From: Sinonovacula constricta
Taxonomy: Eukaryota; Mollusca; Bivalvia; Cardiida; Solecurtidae
Assembly: GCA_007844125.1 (NCBI GenBank)
Contig: CM017558.1
Location: forward strand, 53,421,408 to 53,485,407
Reading direction: 5' to 3'
DNA length: 64,000 nt
How positions within the stretch are numbered: the first letter of the stretch is position 1; each line of letters starts with the position of its first letter. The position numbers and the translations under genes were made by a program. The notes beneath the pieces were generated by a model. It worked only from the letters and a program-made list of their open reading frames with translations. It did no database searches and had not been told where the DNA came from. Below, piece after piece: positions 43,780 to 56,013 of the stretch.

Positions 43780-44760
43780 AAATCATATCACAATCATAAC
43801 ATGCATTTATTATTTGCAGATGACACACTTATTGTTGCTGTCAATCAAAGTTCCATAAATAAACCTAGATGATATTTACTTACAGACATAGTAGTAAACA
43901 CATAGTCAACACAGATAAAATTAAAAGAAGTATTGTACATATTTGGAGCAACAAAAATACGGCTAAATAATAAACCACGAATCATTACACCAATTTATTA
44001 AACAATCAACTTTAACAGACCAAAACATATTCAACGCAACAAGTTAAGAAGGTACTAATTTATTTATTAAAAAAACTTAACAGAATCCTAATATCGCCCC
44101 GATACCCAAACAATTTTATCACCCTCTTGCGCCCATATTCGCATTTAACTGTTAAAATGGGTTACAAAAACACTTATTAAATAGCAAATATACAACATAT
44201 TCCTTTAGGAATAAGTAAATCACGGAAAAAAACATTCTACATCAGTTGCTGAAAGCTGAAGTTGAAAGATATCAAACCAAACACTAGAGTTACAGGTTAA
44301 ACTGTCTTTGTAGAAGACAAAATTATGCGCTGCATACCAACTTTTTCTCAATGGATAACCTATACAAGAATATGCAAACAAAGAAGGAAAAATAACGCTT
44401 GTTTGAACCACTCTAACACTTCTAACAGAAACGTCAAATGTCACATCAAACAAGTCCTTAATAATCAACATTATCAGGGATGGAATGCAGGCTTAGACCG
44501 GTAACACATTTAAGGGACAAAACAATTATCAAACATTAAAGCTTAAACACATCCTTCTGCTAAACAAAAAGGACACTATTTCTTTAATCAATTTAGAACA
44601 GCAAACCACAGTTTACCACTTAAACTGGCGTTGGTGTTGAAATTCGCAATAGATAGTGGCCACCATATTGATATTTGAGATAAAATGCATTGCTGTATCC
44701 TTTTCTTACACAAAAACTTAATTGGGAGGTTATTAAAACAATCATAAAAGTATACAATAA
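43780..44760 (+). pseudogene. decayed non-LTR retrotransposon (RT motif and C-terminal tail)
   Basis: Around 43804-43870 the plus strand reads HLLFADDTLIVAVNQSS, the F/Y-A-D-D active-site motif of a reverse transcriptase. Further on, in shifting frames with stops, are HIKQVLNNQHYQGWNAGL near 44447-44500 and an FRTANHSLPLKL-like segment near 44585-44630. Both resemble the C-terminal tail of the LINE at 63290-64000. Many stops and frame changes show it is dead. Confidence 0.6.
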
Positions 44761-45925
44761 AAGAATATAATTCTACAGTAAGCTTTAATATTAAATACAA
44801 CTGAGTGGATCTTATGTTAATTTAACTCATTTTTACTGAATAATTACGAGAATCTAGATCTATTACGTTCTGAAGCACACATGCCAATGTATCTTATTGC
44901 GTTGTTGTGGTTTTTTCTGTGTGCACCAGTGTTCATAACACATTGTCCGTGTCCATTATAAGGAAGATCCTTAATAATGTATGCAAGTGTCTGCCTCCAT
45001 AACTTTATCATATTGTTAAATGAGGAAAGCTGTTATTATTTTTATTATTATTACGATATCATCACCACAACATTAACGCCTTTATATGCTACTATTTCTA
45101 TCATTATGTGAGAGAAAGGCGAAAATCTTACAGGAGATTACCGTTTATTTGCTCTACCAAGTCTGCCCTTCAGGACTGTGTTACTCTGACAAAGCTCCAG
45201 CAATAGTCCAGCTTACAATTATGTCAATAATCAATCCACAGCTTAGTTTTTCCAGACTCGATATACACTGCATACAATTATATTTGTAGTGGAAATAAAC
45301 TACACATAAAATAAACTAAACTGTTTAATGGACAGTTCCTAAATGTGACAGTAACCCCTATCGTTACTTTGACGGTTACTATCATGCTTTTGTCGAAGGT
45401 CCACAAACTAGATCCCAAACAAGAAGGATGTGTTCCTTTGCGTAAAGTATGCAAACCGTTCGAACAATGTGCTTCAGACTGTCATTGATTTGATCAATAG
45501 GTTTATGTAAACAGAACTCGCCGAAAGTTAGGAATTGTTCATTGTTAATAGAAGTCAACACATTTAAAATGTGCATGATATATTTGTAAATATATTTGAA
45601 TGCATGCACATTTCGATATCAACTGGAATGTGGGTGTTTTACGGTCGTAGTTGTTCATTTGACGAAAACTGCAAATCATTGGCCCCAATCCACAAATAAC
45701 GACACGTTTCAATCATCTATTATCGCTAACTCGCATTTACGTATGATACATTGAAAAGAAAACGATTTAAACTTCCTTTGATGTTTGATTAAAAAGCGTA
45801 AGAGGTTCAATATCGTCATTAAACCAGACTATCAAAGCCATAAATCACATTAAAATGGTCATGACTGCAGGTGATAACAAAAATTAATAAAAGCGAAAAT
45901 GTTAGCGCAAGTTAACGTCTCCACA

Positions 45926-47360
45926 ATTATTTTAGAGATGGTGAAAGGTTCTCTGTCATATTATCTTTAACTCAAGTACTATAATTATGTGTTTGCGTTA
46001 TTTTGATTTTAGTGTTCTACTAATAACTTTTACTCACCCAGGAGTGTTGAAATTCTGTGCTAGCCGGTGATGATGATGATAATTATATTACTACTACTTC
46101 TTCTACTACTACTACTACTACTTTTATTATTATTATTATTATTATTAGTAGTAGTAGTATTACTGTCTTTTTTCTTAATAACATTGTATTGTCATTAATC
46201 AGCCACCGTACTTTTGTATGTGTACATCGAGAATAGAAAACTGCAACTTCATTATGACGACGCCATTGACCTTTGTTTTGTTACAAATACTCCTAAAACG
46301 GTCTTATTAAGGTAGAAAGATCAAAATCTGTAAAAAGTTTAAGAGCTTTGAGACCATAAACCCATGTTGCGCCTTTTATCTTGACAGATTTAGACTACTT
46401 TCTTTATTATGAAAAGGCACGACTTGTCGGATGGTTGGCCACGAAAAGTCCTTAAAACGTTAACCCCAACTGTTTTGAGAATGGTCATAGCGCTTGGAAG
46501 TAGCGAATTTCTATTAAATTTCACTTTATTTAGTTACAAATTTACTATGTACAAATAATTTACTATTTTACTATATAGATATATAATATGCATTCCCGTA
46601 TGTGTAGTTTGATAATGTAGAAAATAGATTACCTTATACAGCAAAGTAGCTTTTGAAATAAGGAAGTAAGGAAGTAACAAGGAACAAATATGTTGTTATT
46701 TTATATGATTTTTATACTTTTAATAGTAGTTACTTTTAGCTGTCTAACCAAGATAACTAGATGGTCTTTAATAACACATGATCCATGTAAAATGTCACTC
46801 TTTAAAGGCATTCTGTAACTTGTTACTTGTACAAATAACGATATTTAAAATACCCCGGCATCCTGCATATTTTGTAGAATCTAGGCACTTGATCAAGATC
46901 GTAAGTTTTCGTGAAGTCACTTAGAACATCAACATGTTATGCTTCAGATAGTTAAAGTTATGACAAATAATGGAGTTTTCAATACATAAATGTAACCATC
47001 AAATGTTGTTATATCTGGCTTTAACGTGTGAACATATGTTGTTTTTGTATACATTCTGAGTAGTTAAAAAGACTGAAAATTAGGAAAAACAACGCATTAA
47101 TCTTTTGTTCAGTTTATATAAACAAAGATACTCAATATTGAAGTCGTACATATTTATTACTGTTTTCATATTTGTTCAATCTACATGTACGCATGTCCAT
47201 TAGCGCATATGAATATTTTCCATCTATGTGATAGCTAAAACCTTGTTTGTTTTTATGCCTATTTTATTTGCTGGAATGGTCCGATATGTGCTTCTGTCTT
47301 TTGGTTAGTCTTTCTATCCATCCATTTGTCTTACTTACATACCTAGTCATTTTTGCCCAT
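45926..47360. other. non-coding DNA with a triplet microsatellite
   Basis: No recognised gene. 46083-46165 is a compound TAC/TTA/TAG triplet repeat whose ends are complementary (TACTACTAC... and ...GTAGTAGTA). Confidence 0.5.
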
Positions 47361-47369
47361 GTCCAACCA

Positions 47370-48125
47370 TAGGACCTCCACTTAATTCCTTCATCTGGTT
47401 TTGTCTTGGACCACGTGCTTTGCCTCAATCCATGACAGACGGATCGGACTGATCATGGCTTCTTGAGTCTGTCTTCAGTTGGTCACCGGTCTTCCTCTTT
47501 TTCTTCAGTCACGTGGGTTCCAGTCCAAGCATGTTTTGTAATTTATCTCGTCAGAGAAGGTGGCCAGTCCTTCTCCACTTCCTCTCGTTGATAGTGGTGG
47601 TGATTAATTGATGTTTAGTCCTTCTCCATAGTTCTTGGTTGGAAATTTTGTCCATCTTGGCCATCCGATCCTGAGGACAGTCCAGAGACATGGGTTTACA
47701 ACTACAGCTTGTGTTCCATTGCCTGTATGCGTTTCCACATTTCTGATCCATACAGTAGAACTGCATTGACGTTCGAGTTGAAGATAGTAAGTTTGGAGCC
47801 AAGCCACAGGTGTGTGTTGTTCCAGATGACCTTGAGAGAATTAAAGGCATACCGGGATTAACCAATTCGGACCTTGACATCTTCGTCAGCACCTGCTGTC
47901 TTGTTGACAATACTGCCAAGGTTAGTTGTCCAACTGCTCTATAGGCTGCTTTTCCAGGAGTATGGGCGTTGTGTGGGTCGTGTTGATGCGCATATCCTTT
48001 GTTTTTCCAGTTTTGATGGAAAGTCCTGGGTTCCTCGTTGTATAGGCATGAACTCGTCTCTTGCATGTACTGATAAGTCTGGGACTGACTGATGTCATCT
48101 GCAAAGTCAAAGTCCTCCAAATATT
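47370..48125 (-). pseudogene. RTE-like LINE, 3' part of the reverse transcriptase, frameshifted
   Basis: The minus strand starts with DFDFADD (RT active site) near 48117. It then shows, across frames, GKTKDMRINTTH, a CGLAPNL segment, KISNQELWRRT and ERKWRRTGHLL. These follow the order of the RTE-type LINE C-terminus, where a family member would read ...DLDFADDI...KTKVMRIN...ISN-x-ELW...RRWRWIGH.... Further down, RKKRKTGDQLKTDSRS matches the usual RGRP-rich tail. At least three frame changes are needed, so it is a relic. The longest single frame (189 codons) mixes true and false segments. Confidence 0.72.
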
Positions 48126-48839
48126 GCCCCGACTGTCATCTTAAATGTCTGGCGTACTCCTTTGTCACGAGACAATAAACACAATGAAGGCACATTTTGC
48201 TCTTCTTTAAATGACTGACAAAAAGACCTTTTTGGCCTTCTAATGACATGCATTATAAAAATATACATATGAGTAACAAAAGAACTGAAAAATCTGCCAT
48301 GCTTCACTAAAACTTTAAGGTATTTTTCTGTCCCTTGTACGTCAACGGTAGGTCTTAATTTGCTATAGTCGATTAAGTAAGTTATTTAACTGACTTCTCG
48401 ATTGGTACCTCCCTGAGATGAACCAGTACTCTGATAGAAGCGACACTGGTTAAAGCGTTGTAAACAAACTTTCTTGAGGTAAAGCTCTGATGTTTTTTAT
48501 GTCTTGGATATCTAACTCTCTTACACTTTCGTTCTTTTACCCTTAGCATCTATCCCATATTCAGGCTACTTCATTCCTAATTGTGGGTCCGTTTGAACTC
48601 AGGTTAAACTTCGATGAAGTGTCATTTCGACCACAACATAAGCTTGTTAAATATAAACGGGATGCTTTTAATATTGCACGCCACCAAACGGCTGGACAGC
48701 CATCCCACATGCAAAATATTTGCTCACCTCTAATAGGGATGGCAGAAATATTTAAAGTACTACTGGTATGTCATTAGACGCGGTAGAGAAACATAGATGT
48801 AGGCTGTCAAATCTCCACAAACAGGCACGACCTTACAGT

Positions 48840-50860
48840 ATCGGTCTGACCTCATATTCTACTTTCTGTCAAGCAAAAATAGCTAAGTCACGACGTTATA
48901 TATCTACGTGTCAAATCAACCTCGCGATCCTATTAACACCTTAGACATCTCCATTAAACCTAAACCTATCAGCTTACAAACCAAATATGTTTCGATTCCG
49001 AAGCTAGTGAAATATTATCATTTTAATTAAGGAATATCTCGCTTTACGACCTCAGGAAAAATGTTTGGTTTAGATTTCACCCCCTGATGGGGTAAGTTCT
49101 GTCATACCCTCAACAGTACCTGTCTTACACGTTGGCACACGAGCCCGATGTACCTCTACTTGATCTACTCATGAAAAGTGACATGTATACTGGTATTGTA
49201 ATTATTGGATAAACATCTTTTTGGTGGATATCTTTGCATCCTCGTATCTAAAAGGCGGCTTTATACGTTGAAAAAATTATATGGTTTTGTTGGAACTTAA
49301 AACAAATATCAATTGATTACGTGGTATACGTGTCTTTTAGTATTTAAGCAAAATAATAAATACATACACTAAGTAATTACAAAATAATAAAGCAATATAT
49401 TTATCTGCAGTGTTGTTTCATCAAGACTGTCAAAACAGTACACCACTTCTTCATTATCTAATTATTCACTCCTAACATTATCATTAATTTTATAATAAAT
49501 AATTACTTAAGCCTGATTGATAATACCGATTTGAATAAAAATATTAACAATCCACTTATCGGTATGTGTTTAAGCACCTAAGTTGGCCATTTTGCCAACT
49601 GACCGTTGTGTGTCATGTCTCGTCTCAGTGTTTTGTCATTTTTACAATTTGTCAATTTGTCGCGTGCCTTGTCTAGTGGAGGTTCAAATGTTGATACATT
49701 GTATTTGTGTTAATTCAATTATGATTGGACCTTTCCTCATTTTCGTATAGAAGGTATAGATAATGAGTCTTTTATTTATACGACTATTTGTTTATACGTA
49801 TTTCTCTGAATAGTGAAGCTCTTAAACCTTGTCATCCATTAAAACAGAAAAAGACTACCCGAATTTTTTTACATCGATACCGTACTGTAGTGACTTCTTA
49901 CTCACCGTCCTATTTTTATGCTACACGTAAAACGTATACCCTCATACCATATTCGATCAGAGAGAAATTAATGTATTTATCAAGTATTGCCTTTTATGGA
50001 TAAAGTATTTGGACAATAAACTGTTTCGGTGTTTGTAACCGCATAAACATCTGCCCACGCGGCACAGAAATGCTGCAATAATGTTTTTTATATGTTAATG
50101 ACAATGATATTCAGTGCATAATTAAACTACAAAGTTCATTGTGGATATGATCAAGTCTGATCTGAAGTACATTTATATGCCTCTAGGGTGCAGTGAGATT
50201 ACAACAACTAAATTTTCTCAAGAAAGGGGCATATTTATAAAGACGTAACAGAAACGTTAAATGAAAGGAAGCAAACGTAAAAAATAAGACTAACGATTAA
50301 AACAGATTAAAAATAATCCTGAAAAATTTACCAAGCTCAAAAAGATAACAAGAATATAAAACATAATATATGAAAACAAAACATATTAATTTTCAGCAAT
50401 CTTACCGTATTCATTATATCTGAACTTCTTTTGAAACGGTATATTACTGTTTAATTAACATAATTAACACGTGTTCAATTCTAGACATAGAGACATGCCT
50501 GAATGCATCGATTAATATGAGCAAAAGCTTTCACTCGACTGACAGTGGAATATCTACTGTCACTCAGAATAGTACATAAAATATGGTTGCCAATGGTGTC
50601 ACTTACGTCTTTAAACTGCCTACTTGGGGGTTATTCTGAAAATAAATTATCTTCCGTAACCCTTGCATCATTTATAAGCGTACCTTCTGTTTCATCCCCG
50701 TCATTTTCGTAAGAAAACGTCTGTTTTAACGACATACCAACCGTGCCAACAAGCCGATTATTTATGATGTTCTAGGGCAACGTTGCCTCTTTCTAACAGG
50801 TATTCTCATTTTCTTATTTTAATACTGAAGAAAAGCGTTAACACTACTACAAAATTAATT
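48840..50860. repeat. second non-coding duplication, member 1
   Basis: Matches 53800-55480 in order: 48880-49220 with 53830-54160, 49505-49570 with 54425-54490, 50100-50240 with 54785-54915, 50395-50640 with 55055-55300, and 50730-50800 with 55375-55430. Shared strings include GTGTCAAATCAACCTCGCGA. Identity varies by block and is highest at 50497-50605. Confidence 0.85.
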
Positions 50861-50894
50861 TGTTTATAAACAATCACAAAAGGAATATATATGT

Positions 50895-50948
50895 ATCTGT
50901 CTGTCTGTCTGCCTGCCTGCCTGCCTGCCTACCTACCTACCTACCTAT
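50895..50948. repeat. (CTGT)n(CTGC)n(CTAC)n microsatellite
   Basis: Tetranucleotide array shifting CTGT to CTGC to CTAC along its length, in the gap between the two duplicated members. Confidence 0.95.
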
Positions 50949-51229
50949 AAGAAGTCTGTGAACACTTGAAACACACAAAAATCTGAAACTACCTAAAGTA
51001 AATGTGTTAGAAGAATCATGTCTAAGTAAGCATGTCTAAGTAAAGTCCTGCTGAGTATGTCAACAGCTGCCGACTCATCTGTGGTTAGAATAGCATCAGT
51101 CAGTTCGAGCGTCTGTAGCAGAAGACAAACTCTTTCTGGAAATATCTTGGTGACCTATTTGTACTGAATGTTGAAACAACGTTCACACTAATCGCTATGT
51201 ACTGACAGTTTTTCGATATTATTTTCAGT

Positions 51230-52000
51230 TTTGAGGTCAATGTTTTCAGTCTGCTTATACCAATAGTAACCAGATTATTACCTGCCGTCCTTTTACTTTT
51301 AGTTTCTTCGCTACACCTTCTGTAATATATGTTCTCTGGGAACCTAAGTCAAGAAGCATCTTAGCACTAAAGTGGCTTGCTCCTGTTTTCGCTTTTTGCA
51401 TCTTCACCATTTTATTTGACGACATCGGTAGGCTCTCAGCTGCATCTTGGTACTAGCTCCAACGAACTTTTCAAACTGGTTGTCCTCTAGTGTACTAAGT
51501 TTAAATTTTGGTCACAACCTCTAGTGGTGCCTATAAATTTCAAGAAATAAACACAACTAATCATTGCTTTGCGCTGAAGGGTGTTATGACCCTGTTTTAC
51601 ACACCGGTAACAAATTCCTTTCAACTGACGTTTGCGTTGCTCTTATGTTCAATAGTTCTTGCATTCGCCATTCCAGTGATTTCCTTTACAGTATCTGCAC
51701 TGGTCGTATGAGTATTCGTCTCTGCTGCAAAAACTCCTCTGTGATATTGGACATTTCTGTTCTCTGTCCATTCTTCGTCATCATCCTCCGGTTCTGGTTG
51801 AGGGATAATTCTTCACGAGTTGTATGATACACCTTGCTAATTGAAAGGAGTTGAATTTTTCCATTTTCGTTCTGCCGACCTCGAGAGTAGTCATTTTGAT
51901 GAGATATCGGAACTCTGGAGGCATATAAGTTTAATTTGAAACTGAACTTTAAACGTACCTTTCACGGCGTTCCCTTCCTTGATATTCGCTAAATTAATAT
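51230..52000 (-). pseudogene. BEL/Pao-type LTR retrotransposon relic, gag zinc knuckles and protease
   Basis: On the minus strand a frame near 51700-51550 reads QCRYCKGNHWNGEC (C-x2-C-x3-H-x4-C), then two stops, then QLKGICYRCVKQGHN. This second knuckle has lost its last cysteine (Arg in its place). Near 51400-51285 it reads SAKMLLDLGSQRTYITE, the retropepsin active-site region where BEL/Pao elements have D-[ST]-G-S-Q-R-T-Y-I; here Leu replaces Ser/Thr. An upstream segment (about 51930-51860) has MPPEFRYLIK followed by E-rich sequence, plausible gag. No reverse transcriptase, integrase or LTR was seen. It sits between the two members of the second duplication. Confidence 0.72.
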
Positions 52001-53799
52001 TCTAAACTCCTTTTATGACAAGACAATAACCCATAGCTATTTGACACAGTATCGGTAACCTTTTCTTCAAATGATTTTACAAGCTTTTCAAATTAGTCTT
52101 CAAGTTTCATGCGACACGTTCCTAATTTTCAACACACTTATTGACAAGTGGCACACTAGTCCTCCAGATCGGAACACTACTACAACAAAAGAAATGGCCA
52201 AACCTTCATCAGTTAGTCGCATGGCCGTGTTTCGGATGCGATTTAAAAACTTTCTGTAAACTCCGTCCAAATGACACGTGGCAACATAATCCAGACATGC
52301 ACTAAAAGTACCCCTTGTCACAAACTGCCGGTGTTTCCTTAACCACATGAAGTAGCGAATTTTTATTTGGCTACATTGGATTTAATAAATTAACACTTTT
52401 ATTCTATTATTTTTCCACAATTTTAAACATGGCACATTTAATATATATATTTTATATATAGTGTCTCCCCGAATAGAGGTGGCAAGCCCATTTATACTAT
52501 GGCGCTCCGTTGGCATGGGGCAAATTATCCGCTATAGCGGGAAAATGTGTTTACTAACACTTTTTAGTATGTTCCTACAATAGCAATAGGCACAAATAAT
52601 ATTAGAACTTTCTGGGATTAATTTACTTTAAACTTACGTAACTTCAAATAATGAGCTTTTATTAAGTAATTTTATCATCAAATAAAATTTCTTTATGTCA
52701 GACATTTGATCATTTGGGAGTTTTCTTTTGGTTGTTTACTAAATCTGCGTTTTTAAGCAAACGATAATCATTTTGGTTCTGTTTGTAAAACGATGGAGAA
52801 CAACGTCGGAATTTGTATATACCGTTTTTGGTTTGCATGTTTGTCGGTCTAACTGTACGTATGCTCAAACGTACACATGCTTTTCTTCATACATGCCTTT
52901 ATAACTGTGTATGTGTTATTTTATCTATTTGCCTGGCTTTAATGTTTTGTGTTGTTGTTGTTTTCAAACTGTTGGTGTATCTGCAAGTTCATCGACGAGC
53001 CCTTCGTGATAGGAAAGGTGCAGCAAATGTTTTAATTTGAAAATATGTAACTTTCAGCTGAGGGTTGAAAAGCAAGCAGACTCATGAAAGGGAAGACTTA
53101 AAAGAGGTTAAAAAATCCAGTACTTGCTGACCAATACGGAACGCTGTCTACAACTAACAAAGCTGGTGGTAGGTCAAGTGATCATTTATTAGGCAAAACA
53201 GGTATAAAGATAGTGCATAGACTGTCAACTCTTTAAACGGTTTACATCTGGGATCTATCTGTGGTATAATATTGACAGAAATCAAGACATTACACAGTGT
53301 CCGCACTGATGGAATGAATGTCATTTGCAGGTGTAAGTATCACGTAAACTATAGTTTTGCAGCTCTTAGAACTTCATTTAGTTTGAATTTCTAATTACCT
53401 ACCCAACCGGCCTCCGAAACTTTGTTAGCCTTTCTTGAATGCCCCCAACCTCGGTGGACTAAGTATTAAGTATTAATTAAGAACATAAGGTACTGTCAAA
53501 TAACACATCTTGATCACATCTGTGCATATCTTTCCTCCAGATTATATGAGATACGATGTATGATTGAGAGTATTATCCGATGAGATAGGATGTCAAACAT
53601 GTATCACGAAGACCATGTCGTCAGACGCAATCACGGACTTCCGATGTGGAAGACGTTAAAGATTACGGAATCACGCGATGGTGTTTGATGCTGTTACAAA
53701 GTCGTACATTAATACAAGGGTTGAGATACATAAATGTCAGGTTGTTGTCCTTTATATATAAATAATCGAAACTAATAGCCTTTCAATACTGGCCTGACC
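52001..53799. other. non-coding DNA between duplicated blocks
   Basis: An 82-codon minus-strand frame at 52100-52348 (HLDGVYRKFLNRIRN) might be further retroelement gag, but I cannot tie it to a family. The rest is AT-rich without recognised features. Confidence 0.4.
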
Positions 53800-55480
53800 T
53801 CGTGGTTGACCATCTGTCAGACAAGAAGAAAAAAGAGCCAAGTCATGGCGTGTCAAATCAACCTCGCGATCCAGCAAATACAGAGGACATCTCCATTAAG
53901 CTAAAACCTATCGGCTTACAAACCAAATATGATTCTTTTTTGTACCTAAATGAAATATTACCATTTTAATCAAGAAGTATCTCGCTTAACCACAGTGAAG
54001 AAATAAACTTTGGTTTAGATTTCATACCCGCCATGGGAAGTCTTGTCATACACTAAACAGTACCTTAACGCTGTCATGTGAGCTTGATGTATTTCTACCT
54101 GCTATATTTATGAAAAGTGAAATGTGTATTGGTGTGGTAGTCATTTGATTAATTTGTTGGTAGTTACATTTTGCGTTCTTGCTTTTAAGAAGGATGCTTT
54201 ATATGTCGGGAAATATTTATATTAGATGTTACAGCTGCAATCAAATACAATTATTCGATGATATACCTGTCGTTATCTCTTTAGGTAAAAAACTAATTGC
54301 ACATAGACTACTTAATTACACCAATAAAGTAAATTTTTCACCGGTTATGTTTTGCCGTCAAAAGCATTAAAATATTTTTTATTGGATAAACCAGTCTAAG
54401 CTATTTAGTGTTTTTTCAAAATTAATACCTAACTGATTCAATGATATCAATTAAACTAAATATTTAATTCACATATCGTTATGTTTATTCGGTTTAATGA
54501 TGATGCGTCTTTCATAATCATGTTCTTTCCAAAAATTGCAAATTTTCTGAATGTTTGATTTATCACACAGACCTTGAATCTTGTTTAAAATCATAATAAC
54601 TTACTACCTGATTTCTCACAAAGCCTGGGTTCGGACCGTTTTATTGAAGCTGTCATTGCCTTTTACGGGTGTAACATTTGAATTATTTGTACATTTAACT
54701 ATTTCAGTGTCTGAACACTCAATAACAGCCACCCACGCGCAGAAATGACGCACTTGTGAAATACAAATATTTATAAGGTAAGTTATTCAGTGCAATTATT
54801 AAAGCTGCAGTTTATTTTTGGAAAATGATAAAGTCTAACATAAAATACCTTTATATGTCTCTAGGGCGTAGTGGGATTGCAATAATTTTCCCAAGAAAGT
54901 GATATATTTATCAAGGCGTATCATAAAACAGAAACATAGAAACAAAGGAAGACAAAATAAAAAAGGGAAACAATCTTGAAAATCAATCTCAACAACAAAT
55001 CAAGAAGATAACAAAAACATAAAATAGATAGATTCGGATGTGTTAATTACCTATCGATCTTATCGTATAAACCATATCTGAATCCCCATTTGAAACGATA
55101 TATTTCTGTATAATTGTCTTAATGAAACTATTGCAGTTATTTAAACTTAGACATACCTGAATGCATCGATTAATATAAGCAATAGCTGTCACTCGACTGA
55201 CAGTGGAATATCTATTGTCACTCAGAACAGTACATAAAATATGGTTGCCAATGTTGCCCACACCGTGTTAAAACTGCCTGCCTGTGGCCATTAAAAAACC
55301 TCAGCTTTGATTTAAATAATTACCACAACACCTGTTTCTCCCTTGTCATGTTTCGCAATCAAACCGACCTATCGGCACATCAACCATGTGAATGAGCTGA
55401 TTATTTATGATATTTAACACAGCATCGTTAATAATTTATGAACATTTGTTCTTGTGTATTTATTGCTACACTGAAGAAGG
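53800..55480. repeat. second non-coding duplication, member 2
   Basis: Partner of 48840-50860 and shorter by small deletions. Order and strand are the same, so this is a direct duplication about 4.7-5 kb apart. Confidence 0.85.
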
Positions 55481-55718
55481 GCGTTTATAATTAAGACGTT
55501 CCATACAGCATCGTTTAAACCCGATAACCACGTTTCATCAATCTTCTATAAGCAAAACTATGAAGTCGAGATCAACCTAGTGTCTAGAAATATGTCTAGT
55601 TATCAGTGTGAGTAGTTAAGCTAATGTGAGTACTTTACAAATGTATCGAGAGAACGAGTCAGCAACTAACATCGTTATGTAAATCCATAGCATTGATTAT
55701 AATCTCAGACGTATTGGA

Positions 55719-55995
55719 CCGGCCGCAATAGCTCAGGTGGTAGAGCGTCAGCTTGCGGATCGGGAGGTCGTGGGTTCGAACCCCGGCCGGGTCAAACCAA
55801 AGACTTTATAATTGGCAGTATTGGCTTCCCTCCTAACGCTCGGTGCTAAGGGGACAGCATTACGCCTGACTCGTCGGTGTCAGTATAATAGACCGGCCGG
55901 GTTCAGTCCCTGGGCACCTCATAAGTGCCCCTGTGCTATAATGATAGAAATGTCGCTGCGCAGTATCGGCAAAAATGCCGGCTAAACCCAATCCC
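55719..55995 (+). mobile_element. tRNA-derived SINE (family B) with perfect 18-bp target-site duplication
   Basis: A 277-bp element with A box TAGCTCAGGTGG (55729-55740) and B box GGTTCGAACCC (55773-55783). It is flanked by identical AATCTCAGACGTATTGGA at 55701-55718 and 55996-56013. The perfect repeat and intact promoter boxes indicate a fairly recent insertion. There is no poly-A tail; the 3' end reads ...GGCTAAACCCAATCCC. Confidence 0.93.
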
Positions 55996-56013
55996 AATCT
56001 CAGACGTATTGGA

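Larger units (their letters stand above)
42150..45925. repeat. diverged segmental duplication, member 3
   Basis: Collinear with 39110-40500 but expanded to about 3.8 kb by a SINE B fragment, two TA microsatellites and a decayed LINE (43780-44760). Confidence 0.75.

Noticed and set aside
44220..44471. Minus-strand 83-codon frame
   Set aside because: Antisense to the decayed LINE tail; no independent support.
47551..48120. 189-codon frame as a real protein
   Set aside because: It mixes true RTE segments with out-of-frame sequence. The homologous parts are spread over three frames, so it is annotated as a pseudogene.
55719..55795. Functional tRNA gene
   Set aside because: A and B boxes are present, but the acceptor stem does not pair well and the sequence continues into a repeated body with a target-site duplication, so it is a SINE head. 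The same holds for the heads at 7736, 36327 and 37212.
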